IMG/VR virus record: IMGVR_UViG_3300027749_000137
Location: 1 to 54,940 of that record
Origin: a virus
Length of the DNA: 54,940 bases
Strand: one strand, 5' to 3'
Under the pieces are notes generated by a model. That model was given only the letters and a program-made list of their open reading frames with translations, made no database searches and was not told the origin of the DNA. The position numbers were made by a program, and so were the translations under genes. Shown one piece after another: positions 1 to 7,268 of the stretch; the stretch's first letter is position 1; each line of letters opens with the position of its first letter.

Positions 1-693
1 GGTGGTAGCCAGTGCGCCTGTTGTTGAGGCATAGGTTACGCCATACTGTGTAAACGCGCTACTTTGACCTGTACCGCCGTAGTTATAAGCAAGTGGGGAA
101 GTGGTTGTAACCGTTGTAAACGCACCTGCTGCTGGGGTTGTAGCGCCCACTGTGCCGTTTAAAGCTCCGCCAAACTTGGTTGCCGCTAACGTTGTGCCGT
201 CCCAAGTCAGGGCAGAAGAAGCCCCAAATGCACCAGAGCTATTGAACTGTACCTGCGTGTTAGAGCCAGCAGCAGAGCCACCGCCCACGTTTACGAAGTT
301 TGTACCATCCCAAGCCACAATGGCCCGCGTACCTGCTGCCAGAGTAACGCCCGTACCGGTAGCAGCTTTGATCGTGATTGACTGGGAGCCGCCTGTGTTA
401 TTGATGACAACGTAGGTTTTAGACTGCGCCGGAACCGTAATGGTGCGGGTAACTGTACCGCTTGCTGTCCACAGAATGACTGCGTACTGAGAGCTATTTC
501 CCGTCAACCCTGTGCTGGCTGCTGTACCTGTAGTAACTGCCAACGTAATGTCGGCATCGGTGGAGATAGTCTGCGTACCTGCAACCGCAACGTCGATGAT
601 CTGCGAGATTGCGTTATTTACGGTGTCGCCCCATGTGCCGGACAGCGTACCCGTTGTGGGTAGCGTCAAACCTATAAGTGATGTATTTGCCAT
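1..693 (-). CDS. Tail-fibre-like structural protein, cut at the window edge
   Basis: An open frame of 231 codons starts at an ATG preceded by TAGGAG at 7-bp spacing and stays open to base 1, so the C-terminus is missing. The N-terminus (MANTSLIGLTLPTTGTLSG, then a WGDTVNNAIS stretch) and the Gly/Ser/Thr-rich body with a GGTGQSS motif are typical of phage appendage proteins whose long C-terminus holds shaft or receptor-binding repeats. It is the last visible gene of the left late block and probably belongs to the tail-fibre cluster with the next gene. The fibre role is inferred from composition and position; no catalytic motif is visible. Confidence 0.75.
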   Translation of the reverse strand, partial: MANTSLIGLTLPTTGTLSGTWGDTVNNAISQIIDVAVAGTQTISTDADITLAVTTGTAASTGLTGNSSQYAVILWTASGTVTRTITVPAQSKTYVVINNTGGSQSITIKAATGTGVTLAAGTRAIVAWDGTNFVNVGGGSAAGSNTQVQFNSSGAFGASSALTWDGTTLAATKFGGALNGTVGATTPAAGAFTTVTTTSPLAYNYGGTGQSSAFTQYGVTYASTTGALATT

Positions 694-703
694 TCAAAAG
701 CTC

Positions 704-1480
704 CTAAAACGTAGGAATTGCTGTCCAATTTGGGGTCTCGGTTGTATCAATTGCCGTCCATCCCGGGGTTTGGGTATTACCTATATTTTGCCAGTTTGGA
801 GTCTGGCTGTCATCTATTAATTCCCACAAATTGCGGCCCGATTGCGCCACCGTCAAGGCCATCGTATCTGATACAGCCGCATGATAACCGGTGATAGCCG
901 TATTGGAATCCGATATTGCTGCTGTTTCAGTGATGCTTTGTATGTAATAGGTTCCAACCGTTGTGCTATCCGTAAGCGCCATCGACTCCGTGATGGTCAT
1001 TATCAGCGTAGCAACTTGGGTTTGTGCTATTGCTACGGACTCTGTGACGCTGGCTACAAAGTTGGCTAACGCAGCTTCCGTCGTTAGGATCGGGTTCGTC
1101 TCTGTCAGGGAGACTTGGTAAGTAGCGTTTGCTGCTTCGGTAGTAGACGTTACTGCGGTCTCAATTACCGTGGTTGTGTAGGACGTTGCCGCCGTGTTGG
1201 AATCCGTCAGCGCTGCTGTTTCTGTTACTGATCGGGCAAACGTAGCTGCTACCGCCTCAGTGGTCGATGTTGATGCAGTTTCTGCCCGGCTGACTGCAAA
1301 TGTGGCTGCTATTGCCTCGGCTGTGGACGTGGCTGCTGTCTCCGTGATGGAAACGCCAAAGGCCGCTGTTGCGGCCTCGGTGGATGTGATTGCTACTGTT
1401 TCGGTTACGCTATCTGCGTATACATCTCCGCCACCCCAGTAGCCATCACCCCAAGCATTTACGCCCCAACCGGTTGCCAT
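704..1480 (-). CDS. Repeat-rich virion protein (20-residue Thr/Glu repeats and Trp repeats)
   Basis: A 258-residue protein. A Gly/Trp-rich N-terminus (GWGVNAWGDGYWGGG) is followed by about ten imperfect repeats of roughly 20 residues, each carrying a core like SVTETA or SITETA plus a Ser/Thr/Ala-rich tail (residues ~20-210). The C-terminus has three 11-residue units ending in Trp-x-x-Ile (SQTPNWQNI, TQTPGWTAI, TETPNWTAI). Such repeats suggest an elongated fibrous or surface domain. It lies between two structural genes, ending 10 bp before the fibre gene and starting 1 bp from its upstream neighbour. No strong ribosome binding site is visible, so translation may be coupled. The virion role is inferred from context. 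Confidence 0.7.
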   Translation of the reverse strand: MATGWGVNAWGDGYWGGGDVYADSVTETVAITSTEAATAAFGVSITETAATSTAEAIAATFAVSRAETASTSTTEAVAATFARSVTETAALTDSNTAATSYTTTVIETAVTSTTEAANATYQVSLTETNPILTTEAALANFVASVTESVAIAQTQVATLIMTITESMALTDSTTVGTYYIQSITETAAISDSNTAITGYHAAVSDTMALTVAQSGRNLWELIDDSQTPNWQNIGNTQTPGWTAIDTTETPNWTAIPTF

Positions 1481-1481
1481 C

Positions 1482-2045
1482 TTAGGTCAGGGTAGCCGTA
1501 TAGGTTACCGCGATGGTATCGCCGTTGACCACAGACTTGGAGCTGGAGAAGTCCCCAGCGGAGAACAAGACCCCAGTCGTGCTGTCTTTGGTGGAGCTGC
1601 CGCCGATGTTGATGAAGCAGCCAGCCACAGTGCCCGTACTGGTCATAGAAAATGACACTGCCGAAGAAGTTGCTTTGCTGCCAGCCGATGCGGCGCTAAA
1701 CGAAGGAGTGGGGCGGTTGCCGGAGTAAGTAGGTGCGTTTGCCAGACCAACTTCGTTCCAGCTTGAATGGGATGCTTGCGTATCTGCAACTACCGCCGTG
1801 CCAGTTCCTTTGAGGCCCATGACCACTGCGCCAGCGGCTACGTTACCAAGGATGGTGTCCAAAGTAGAGTTCTTGCCGACGGTAGTGACAAGGTTTTCAA
1901 TGTCGTCTTCCCACTTGATATTACCGGCGATATCATAGCAAACAGCGTGGTAGGTGCCGTGAATAGACATGGAGTCCTCGGGCATGGTGTTGTACTTGGT
2001 GACTGCCTCTACTTTGTCAGTCGCAATGATTTTGTCGTGGGACAT
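1482..2045 (-). CDS. Phage structural protein of unknown role
   Basis: 187 residues, starting at an ATG with AAGGAG five bases upstream. The N-terminus (MSHDKIIATDKVEAVTKY) is charged. The middle has an IKWEDDIENLVTTVGKN segment that I associate with small tail or head proteins of environmental phages. The C-terminal half is Ser/Thr/Gly-rich and likely beta-structured. There is no membrane segment and no catalytic motif. It is packed between repeat-rich appendage genes, so a tail or capsid surface role is likely but not shown by the sequence. Confidence 0.7.
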   Translation of the reverse strand: MSHDKIIATDKVEAVTKYNTMPEDSMSIHGTYHAVCYDIAGNIKWEDDIENLVTTVGKNSTLDTILGNVAAGAVVMGLKGTGTAVVADTQASHSSWNEVGLANAPTYSGNRPTPSFSAASAGSKATSSAVSFSMTSTGTVAGCFINIGGSSTKDSTTGVLFSAGDFSSSKSVVNGDTIAVTYTATLT

Positions 2046-2054
2046 AGGTACTCC

Positions 2055-2477
2055 TTAATTAATACGGATTAATGCTGCATCAGATGAATTGGAAGGCATC
2101 AAAATTTGAAATCCTTGATTCACCATAGTTTGAATTGCTCCAAAATTGATTACACCAATAGATTTATTTGCTTTAGACGCATTGTAAACAAGCGCCCCTA
2201 ATGTGGAAAAATTTGCTGCATTCCAAGTAGGATCATCAAAATCCACATACGCTACACCCGCCGTGTTGCTAAGAGTGACTGTGACATTAGTCGCAGTAAT
2301 TCCCCCTGCGGTATAGCCTGTCCCAGAAACTTCATTTATGGTGGAATAAACAGTGGTAGTTGGTCCCAAAGTAGCAGAAGATGTGTACAGCGCAACTTTG
2401 ATCGTATCTACAGATAGATCATGAACCCCTAAAAGGAGCTGGTATTTAAAACTGTTGGTAAGTCCTGCTGTAATCAT
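2055..2477 (-). CDS. Phage structural protein of unknown role
   Basis: 140 residues. The start (MITAGLTNSFKYQLLLG) followed by VHDLSVDTIKVALY matches my memory of a small protein family common in environmental tailed phages, often annotated only as virion-associated. The rest is rich in beta-prone residues and has no enzyme motif. It sits directly after the connector-type genes on the same strand, with 2 bp to the upstream gene. A head-tail or tail-surface role is an inference from position. Confidence 0.7.
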   Translation of the reverse strand: MITAGLTNSFKYQLLLGVHDLSVDTIKVALYTSSATLGPTTTVYSTINEVSGTGYTAGGITATNVTVTLSNTAGVAYVDFDDPTWNAANFSTLGALVYNASKANKSIGVINFGAIQTMVNQGFQILMPSNSSDAALIRIN

Positions 2478-2479
2478 GC

Positions 2480-3130
2480 TTAGCTCACCGGTATTTTGAC
2501 TTGACCATCACGATATGTATCCATCCGCTGTTTACCATCACCCAAATTCTTCAGGAGCAACAACGCTTCTTTGTATTTTCCATCGTATAGCGTCAAAAGG
2601 TCCTGCTCGCCCTTCATAAAGGTATACGCCTCAATCAAACAACCATACAACAACGCTATGTCAAAATTATCGCCCAACCAAGATGTTCCTGAAGTAACAA
2701 TTGAAGTGGGGTAATAGTAGTAGTGCAGTTCAGCGTTGTAACTAACATCTGGGGTTGGCCCCAGAATAAAACTTAATTCTGCTTGATTAGTCGATTGGGG
2801 CCCAAAAATAGCATAGTATTTTGGTGTTCCTGTGCCTGTCGAAGAAGGATATACCTCACGAATGAAGTTTACATCCTTATCCAATAAGTAGGTGTAATCC
2901 CCACCCGTTGGATATATAGCAATTGAATAGACTGATAAAAAGTCTTCTGGTGCAGCCAGATACTTATTGTTAGCTGAAATTACGCCAGTAGCATTTTTTC
3001 GCAAGTTGGCCAACTGGACAGTGTTGTATATGCGCTGCTCTGCCTGCTTTGTAAACGTAGCAAGTTCTGTTGCAGTAAAAGTGTTTTCAGTGTAGTCCGC
3101 AATGGCTACACAAAGTTCGGTATAGGTCAT
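2480..3130 (-). CDS. Putative head-tail adaptor protein
   Basis: 216 residues. The N-terminal helical part (MTYTELCVAIADYTENTF, then FTKQAEQRIYN) and the later mixed region containing PEDFLSVYSI resemble phage adaptor proteins of the tail-tubular-A/connector type in podoviruses. The start codon overlaps the stop of the upstream gene by 4 bp (ATGA), implying coupled translation. Position next to a second connector-like gene (3463-4137) supports a portal-tail joining role. The assignment rests on remembered family resemblance, not on a diagnostic motif. Confidence 0.6.
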   Translation of the reverse strand: MTYTELCVAIADYTENTFTATELATFTKQAEQRIYNTVQLANLRKNATGVISANNKYLAAPEDFLSVYSIAIYPTGGDYTYLLDKDVNFIREVYPSSTGTGTPKYYAIFGPQSTNQAELSFILGPTPDVSYNAELHYYYYPTSIVTSGTSWLGDNFDIALLYGCLIEAYTFMKGEQDLLTLYDGKYKEALLLLKNLGDGKQRMDTYRDGQVKIPVS

Positions 3131-3459
3131 GTTATCTGCGTCCTAACTTGCCCCATAAGCCCCGTTGCCTGCAACGGTTTGGCATATGGCATAGGCATCA
3201 TACCTATGCTAGAAAAAGAAGTGTCCGTGGTCGCCCCAACAAAGATTGTAACCAGCAATTTGGATTCTGGGCGGGGCTGATACAGCGCTTGAGGTTCCGT
3301 AATGGTCCGTTTTGGCTCCAACTGCGGGTGCTTGGGTTCGTAGCATTCCGTGCATACTTTAAACCCCTTCCAATCCCGAATCAATTCCAGCAATTTGTAC
3401 CGCTGACCGCACTGATCACACAATGCAATCGCATACCGGCCTGAAGCATAGCCGGACAT
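3127..3459 (-). CDS. Small zinc-binding-like phage protein
   Basis: 110 residues with two CxxC pairs: CDQC at residues 14-17 and CTEC at 36-39, followed by EPKHPQLEP. The four cysteines could hold one zinc ion in a ribbon. The C-terminal half is Pro- and Met-rich with no motif. It sits between the two connector-like genes and its stop overlaps the next start by 4 bp, so it is probably a minor head or tail component or an assembly factor. The function is unknown. Confidence 0.65.
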   Translation of the reverse strand: MSGYASGRYAIALCDQCGQRYKLLELIRDWKGFKVCTECYEPKHPQLEPKRTITEPQALYQPRPESKLLVTIFVGATTDTSFSSIGMMPMPYAKPLQATGLMGQVRTQIT

Positions 3460-3462
3460 GGT

Positions 3463-4137
3463 CTACCCCGCCATAAAAGTAGGAATTAAGAATACGCTTG
3501 CCGTATCCCTATCTTCCATAGCCGCCCGAGCAAATTCTTCTTCGTAAAACTGCTTAAGCATCATGACTCGTTCCGGAGCTTTTTTTAGAGCCAAATAATA
3601 GGCTAAAGCTGCCACCAAACAAGGCAAAAAGCGGAACACAATATCCGCTGTATTTAAATAAGTGTCTGCGTTGTCAATCCGGCGGATGGCGTAGTACACA
3701 AAAGTGTACGTGGTAGTCGAATCAGGTGTAGGGTATAAGTACAAAGTGGTCGGTACAGACCGTTGAACGTAGTACTGAGCGGGACGAGACTGCGTATTTT
3801 TGTTGGGGAGATGCAGATACTCAGCGCGGCTGATACGATCAATCGTAATATCCTGCTGTGTAGACCCACTACCCGTACGAATGACTGCCGAAAGGGCATT
3901 AACTGTGTCGGAAGGAAGTTCGTAACTAGCTACCCCAGTAGAAAGCACTTGGGTACGCTGTTCAATCGTCCAAAGATTCAACCCACGATTTGCCCATTCG
4001 GCAAAAATCAGGTTTAAAGACCGCAAAGCGGTCTTCATGTCGTAGCCTGCCCTGACCTCTAGGCCGCAGCGCTCATACGCTTCGGCTATTAGGTCATCAA
4101 ATTGCAGGTCAAAGTTGGCTACGCCAGAAGTGGTCAT
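3463..4137 (-). CDS. Putative head-tail connector / packaged-DNA stabilisation protein
   Basis: 224 residues. The N-terminal helices (FDDLIAEAYERCGLE, then ALRSLNLIFAEWANRG) followed by a PSDTVNALS turn and a beta region resemble P22 gp4-type or tubular-protein connectors that bind under the portal. It begins a tight three-gene run with the zinc-binding-like and adaptor genes. The family resemblance is remembered rather than computed, so the exact connector class is open. Confidence 0.6.
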   Translation of the reverse strand: MTTSGVANFDLQFDDLIAEAYERCGLEVRAGYDMKTALRSLNLIFAEWANRGLNLWTIEQRTQVLSTGVASYELPSDTVNALSAVIRTGSGSTQQDITIDRISRAEYLHLPNKNTQSRPAQYYVQRSVPTTLYLYPTPDSTTTYTFVYYAIRRIDNADTYLNTADIVFRFLPCLVAALAYYLALKKAPERVMMLKQFYEEEFARAAMEDRDTASVFLIPTFMAG

Positions 4138-4139
4138 TT

Positions 4140-4559
4140 TTAGCAGATCTTAGCGGTACGTGCGCGGGCTGCGCCCACACCTTTGACCTGTACAGTCTGT
4201 ACTTTTCCGCCGTTGGAATAACCACGCTGGGCAATGCCTTGGCCACGGAGTGCAGCTCCACCTTGTTTGTAGCCCAAAGCATCGGCATTCATATCGCGCT
4301 TGGAGCCCTCTTTCATGCCCGCATCCACATCCTTTGCCGACTGTTCAAACTTTTTCATCTTGTCAGACATCATGGCCTTGACTGCGGGTTTTTTAAATGC
4401 TGGTTTTTTCATAATGCCACCTTTTTGAAATTTGCGGCCTTTATCCGCTTTGGAAAAATCTTCACCCACGGACTGCGGGATACCTACTTTTTTGGCAAAA
4501 GCGGCATTGTGTGCTACCGCTTCCATCAAATTATGTTGTTTCTTACTCTTGCTTGGCAT
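4140..4559 (-). CDS. Small basic Gly/Lys-rich phage protein
   Basis: 139 residues from the second ATG of an ATGATG pair (MPSKSKKQHNLMEAVAHN). AGAAGG lies six bases before this ATG and only three before the first, which decides the start. The protein is Lys-rich with Met-Lys-Lys-Pro stretches and a Gly-rich C-terminus. It overlaps the end of the holin-like gene by 17 bp. Small basic proteins of this type are common between head genes and lysis genes of environmental podoviruses. They may be minor virion or DNA-binding components, but there is no diagnostic domain. Confidence 0.65.
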   Translation of the reverse strand: MPSKSKKQHNLMEAVAHNAAFAKKVGIPQSVGEDFSKADKGRKFQKGGIMKKPAFKKPAVKAMMSDKMKKFEQSAKDVDAGMKEGSKRDMNADALGYKQGGAALRGQGIAQRGYSNGGKVQTVQVKGVGAARARTAKIC

Positions 4560-4749
4560 CATCTGCCTTCTTTCGGACAATGACTTCAGAAAATGACTTG
4601 CCTGTTGCCATTTCAACAATACGCATCACACCGACAATCGCGCCAATAAGACCAAACACAGGAGAAATTACTTCCAGAAATGTGCCGATTGTTGAAAATA
4701 TTGCCAAGATATCAAGGACATCTTTCATGGCAGTATGGTGTTCATTCAT
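4543..4749 (-). CDS. Small membrane protein, candidate holin
   Basis: 68 residues. After a short polar start, residues ~10-42 form one or two hydrophobic helices (DILAIFSTIGTFLE, VFGLIGAIVGVM). The tail is charged (IVRKKADDAKQE). Size, hydrophobic core and basic/acidic tail fit small phage holins that permeabilise the inner membrane. A second and larger holin candidate lies at 54351-54866, so one of the two may be an antiholin or have another membrane role. The start at 4749 has a weak GGTAGGA site; Met8 (4728) is an alternative start. Confidence 0.5.
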   Translation of the reverse strand: MNEHHTAMKDVLDILAIFSTIGTFLEVISPVFGLIGAIVGVMRIVEMATGKSFSEVIVRKKADDAKQE

Positions 4750-4757
4750 ATCCTACC

Positions 4758-5003
4758 TCAGCACTTCCAAGCCCGAAGGCTCTTGTTTATACGAGAATTC
4801 GGGTTTTTCGCCGTCTTCTCGCTGGTAAGTTTTTTCTTCATCCCAGTCATTCTTGCACAAAAAGAGTCGCGCCTGCTGCCGCCTTCTGGTTGGGGAGGTT
4901 TTAAATTCATCCCTTCCTTTTTGGCAGAGGCCCGACCCTTGGCATTCAAACCCCCATTGGGGTTCTTGCCTTCCTTGCGCTGCCATGCTGCGGTCTTAGC
5001 CAT
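4758..5003 (-). CDS. Small basic conserved phage protein (DUF6321-like)
   Basis: 81 residues starting MAKTAAWQRKEGKNPNGGLN. The pattern of GLNAKGRAS, then a PPQPEGG turn, then RRDSFCARM and a Lys-rich C-terminus ending RAWKC is one I recognise from many tailed phages and associate with DUF6321. The biochemical role is unknown; high basicity suggests nucleic-acid contact or a minor virion role. Longer upstream starts are possible but would run across the next gene, so the MAKTAAW start is preferred. Confidence 0.75.
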   Translation of the reverse strand: MAKTAAWQRKEGKNPNGGLNAKGRASAKKEGMNLKPPQPEGGSRRDSFCARMTGMKKKLTSEKTAKNPNSRINKSLRAWKC

Positions 5004-5004
5004 T

Positions 5005-5190
5005 TCAGTACATTTTGCAAGGCTTATTCCGTGCCTGACCCACACCGCGAGGAGAAACAGAGCTTGTAGGCCCTTTTCCCGGCTTGCGAGCGGTTTGCTT
5101 AGGGCCACCTTTGCTCATATCTTGCTTTTGTGCACCAGACTGAACTTCGCCTTGGTACTGATCATCTGCCATTTTTGCTGCACGTCCCAT
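5005..5190 (-). CDS. Small basic hypothetical phage protein
   Basis: 61 residues, starting MGRAAKMADDQYQGEVQSG and rich in Gly, Lys, Gln and Pro, ending NKPCKMY. It has no hydrophobic segment and looks disordered. It lies 1 bp upstream of the DUF6321-like gene and about 10 bp downstream of the structural gene at 5201-5713, so it is co-transcribed with the late block. The function is unknown. Confidence 0.6.
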   Translation of the reverse strand: MGRAAKMADDQYQGEVQSGAQKQDMSKGGPKQTARKPGKGPTSSVSPRGVGQARNKPCKMY

Positions 5191-5200
5191 GATGGACTCC

Positions 5201-5713
5201 TTATCCGTAATAAATAGTCAAACCGGTTTGATTTGATAGCTGGCCATAAAGCCCATTAACCGCCCAAATACCATCGCCGGGGATCAACAGCGTGACTGTA
5301 GCGGAGTTATTTGTAGTGTCCCACGAAGTCATCCAACGTGATCCAACCGCGCTTTGAGAAGCTGATGCACCGGCAGTGATGCTTCCTGAGTTGATGTCCG
5401 TTACGGTATATGTACTTGACGTGAGTACCGTAACAACATAATTTCCATTGGTAGCTGTGCCGCCTGTGCCTGCACCAAAAGCTAAGCCCACTACATCGCC
5501 GGTAGTCAAGCCATGAGAGGCCAGAGTAATGGTAATAAGAGTTCCAGCACGGCCATAAGTGACGGCAGTTGGGGCCGCAGAAGAGTCCCAAATGTTCACT
5601 GTGCCTGCCGTAGCAGAACCAATACCAATAACGCCTTTTAGGCGCGTCCTGCCAGTGACCATTTGGCCACTGGCGTTTATATGCGCACTTTTTACGTCAA
5701 ATTGAAAGCCCAT
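5201..5713 (-). CDS. Beta-rich structural protein of unknown role
   Basis: 170 residues. The start MGFQFDVKSAHINASGQM is followed by Gly/Thr/Ala-rich beta-type sequence containing an ITLASHGLTTGDVVGL segment. A similar 'SHG ... D.V' stretch occurs in the hub-like protein at 51630-53717 (THASHGATNNDYVTY), which hints at a shared small beta domain used in virion proteins. No enzyme motif or membrane segment is seen. Likely a capsid- or tail-surface component. Confidence 0.65.
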   Translation of the reverse strand: MGFQFDVKSAHINASGQMVTGRTRLKGVIGIGSATAGTVNIWDSSAAPTAVTYGRAGTLITITLASHGLTTGDVVGLAFGAGTGGTATNGNYVVTVLTSSTYTVTDINSGSITAGASASQSAVGSRWMTSWDTTNNSATVTLLIPGDGIWAVNGLYGQLSNQTGLTIYYG

Positions 5714-5725
5714 AATGGCCTCCTA

Positions 5726-6265
5726 TTAGGAATCGGCAAACGGTGTAGCTACAGTGCCAGTGCCGAGGATCACGCCAGTAACCATGTATTTCAATGCAGC
5801 CAGTGCGCGGATCTCGATCCATGTGCCAGCAACACCGCCAGTGGTGCCGCCATTCAAATTGATGAAATCATTGCTGGCAGCGGCGGTAAAACCAACCATT
5901 GCACCCGCCGAATCGGTATCTACCGACAACAACGAACCAACAAACTTGTCAGTGCCGTCCGTACCAATCTTCAGCGAGCTTGTGCTGATGGTTGTAGGAA
6001 CCCAAATTGTGTACAAAACACCTTGGTTATTTAGTGTGTTGTAGTCATTGCCGGGTCCAGAAGTAGAACCATTGGAACTAGTGTTAATTGTGGGCAAAAG
6101 AATGGTTAGAGCAGATGCCAAAGAACCGCCAACGCTAATCATGCGGCCGCCGTGGGCAATTGGATCAAGTGTGGTATTGGAAGTGATAGAAACAACAGAG
6201 GAAGGGCCCTGTTGATACAGGCCGCCCATCGAACGAAAGGGGCCGCTAAAAGTCGTACGTGCCAT
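5726..6265 (-). CDS. Structural protein of unknown role
   Basis: 179 residues starting MARTTFSGPFRSMGGLYQQG. AAGGA lies eight bases before this ATG; the upstream ATG at 6286 lacks a site and would add seven unlikely residues. The protein is Ser/Thr/Gly-rich, beta-prone and free of Cys and membrane segments. It is the first minus-strand gene after the HNH gene interruption, so the insertion separates it from the capsid gene cluster. A virion surface or decoration role is inferred. Confidence 0.65.
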   Translation of the reverse strand: MARTTFSGPFRSMGGLYQQGPSSVVSITSNTTLDPIAHGGRMISVGGSLASALTILLPTINTSSNGSTSGPGNDYNTLNNQGVLYTIWVPTTISTSSLKIGTDGTDKFVGSLLSVDTDSAGAMVGFTAAASNDFINLNGGTTGGVAGTWIEIRALAALKYMVTGVILGTGTVATPFADS

Positions 6266-6384
6266 AGCAATAGTCCTTACATACAAGTTAAGTACATTGA
6301 TCGGTATGTCGTCTGCCGGGACAGTTCAATGCACCGGAAAGCCCGGGTTAGCCACAATATACACCATTTTTAACTCATGTCAAC

Positions 6385-6774
6385 ATGCCGTACAAAGATT
6401 TAGCAAAACGCAAGGAAAAAGCCAAAGAATATTCGGCTAGGCATTATGCTGCCAACAGTACGGCCCAAAAAGTAAGGACAAAAGCAAGCAGGAAGGTAGG
6501 CAAGGAGAAATGGAACGAGTTCAAAGCAACCCTGATGTGCACCCAATGTGGGATATCACACCCCGCCGTTATAGATTTCCACCATCCCCCCGGTACAAAA
6601 GAATACAGTGTCCACAAATTGGCCCAAAATGGCCGGTACAAAAAAGCATATATAGAAGCCGCAAAATGTATAGTTTTGTGTTCTAACTGCCATCGACTTC
6701 ACCACCACAACGAACGTTTAGCCAAGAAAATGGGGGCCGAAGCCCCCATTTTGAGTGGGATAGTACCCAATTAA
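6385..6774 (+). CDS. HNH endonuclease, opposite strand to the late block
   Basis: 129 residues. A Lys/Arg/Ala-rich N-terminal helix (DNA contact) is followed by CTQC at 52-55, DFHHP at 64-68 and CSNCH at 99-103 with HHHNE just after. This order fits a zinc-supported HNH nuclease in which the two CxxC pairs hold zinc and the His residues and Asn form the catalytic fold. Free-standing HNH genes of this kind cut DNA and act in homing or packaging. It is the only plus-strand gene in 20 kb of minus-strand late genes and has no clear ribosome binding site. Its last codons carry a hairpin terminator for the opposite strand, and its stop shares the tetranucleotide TTAA with the convergent gene. Confidence 0.85.
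   Translation: MPYKDLAKRKEKAKEYSARHYAANSTAQKVRTKASRKVGKEKWNEFKATLMCTQCGISHPAVIDFHHPPGTKEYSVHKLAQNGRYKKAYIEAAKCIVLCSNCHRLHHHNERLAKKMGAEAPILSGIVPN
6727..6752 (-). terminator. Rho-independent terminator inside the HNH gene
   Basis: A perfect 11-bp stem (AAAATGGGGGC at 6727-6737 paired with 6742-6752) with a 4-base loop. Read on the minus strand the loop is TTCG closed by C-G, the exceptionally stable UUCG tetraloop, and the stem runs into an ATTTTCTT tail. It lies 19-44 bp downstream of the stop of the acidic gene (6771-7076) and would end that transcript, while encoding part of the HNH C-terminus on the other strand. Confidence 0.8.
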
Positions 6775-7076
6775 GCAGCGGCTTCTTCCTCTTCGCCTTC
6801 GCCCTCTTCCTCTTCCTCTTCCAACTCAAACCAATCATCAGACTCTTCGTCGTAGTAGTACCAAACTTCGGCTTCCTCATCGTACCAGTAAGCTACGCCT
6901 TCATCGTCATACACCAGATCTTCTGTATCCTCTTCCATAACTAGCTCCTCTTCGTTTTCGTCCGCTGCTTGGACAACAGTTACAAAATCGTTCAGCAATG
7001 CAACTTTCCAAAATTTGTCAGTGGAAAACTCAATGCTATCCCCAAAACCAAAATCAATTGTCAATTTGAAATCCAT
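6771..7076 (-). CDS. Acidic aromatic-rich small protein beside the capsid gene
   Basis: 101 residues from an ATG with AAGGGG six bases upstream. The N-terminal half (MDFKLTIDFGFGDSIEFSTD) looks like a small folded beta domain. The C-terminal half is extremely acidic and rich in Tyr/Trp, with three related units (AYWYDEE, VWYYYDEE, DDWFELEE), then a Glu/Gly tail ending in EEAAA. It has its own leader and terminator after the capsid transcript terminator, so it may be an independent transcript. Acidic aromatic proteins can mimic DNA or coat capsids; neither is shown here. The function is unknown. Confidence 0.7.
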   Translation of the reverse strand: MDFKLTIDFGFGDSIEFSTDKFWKVALLNDFVTVVQAADENEEELVMEEDTEDLVYDDEGVAYWYDEEAEVWYYYDEESDDWFELEEEEEEGEGEEEEAAA

Positions 7077-7216
7077 AATTAGCCCCTTAAAAATGGTGCA
7101 GCACGGCGCTGCAAACACATCTTATAAGTGATTTATGACACTTTAAGTCATTAATGTCTGGTATTTAACCCTGCAAATTTAACGTCAAACTTTAAAATTA
7201 CATGGTTAGCCAATAA
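7077..7216 (-). promoter_or_regulatory. Leader and possible promoter of the acidic protein gene
   Basis: Non-coding DNA with a TTGACG box (7183-7188) and a CTTATAAG palindrome holding a -10-like TATAAG (7121-7126). A small GCAGC/GCTGC hairpin (7099-7113) lies before the AAGGGG ribosome binding site. An inverted repeat ATGAC/GTCAT (7135-7151) could be an operator. The two boxes are too far apart to be one promoter, so the exact start is unsure. Confidence 0.3.
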
Positions 7217-7240
7217 AAAGGGCCCCCAAAGGGGCCCTTT
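7217..7240 (-). terminator. Terminator after the major capsid gene
   Basis: A 10-bp stem (AAAGGGCCCC at 7217-7226, partner 7231-7240) with a four-base loop. On the minus strand it is followed by a T-rich stretch (TTTTTATT). It lies 29 bp downstream of the capsid stop codon, as expected for a transcript end that helps set high capsid expression. Confidence 0.8.
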
Positions 7241-7268
7241 ACATCGGTCGAACCGAAAGGCTGATTTA

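Noticed and set aside
1-1480. A diversity-generating retroelement targeting the fibre genes
   Set aside because: No reverse transcriptase gene and no template repeat paired with a fibre gene are visible; the fibre repeats are internal coding repeats.
4735-5217. A 160-codon plus-strand open frame across the small basic protein genes
   Set aside because: It is antisense to two minus-strand genes that have good ribosome binding sites and recognised family sequence; its own product has no plausible domain.
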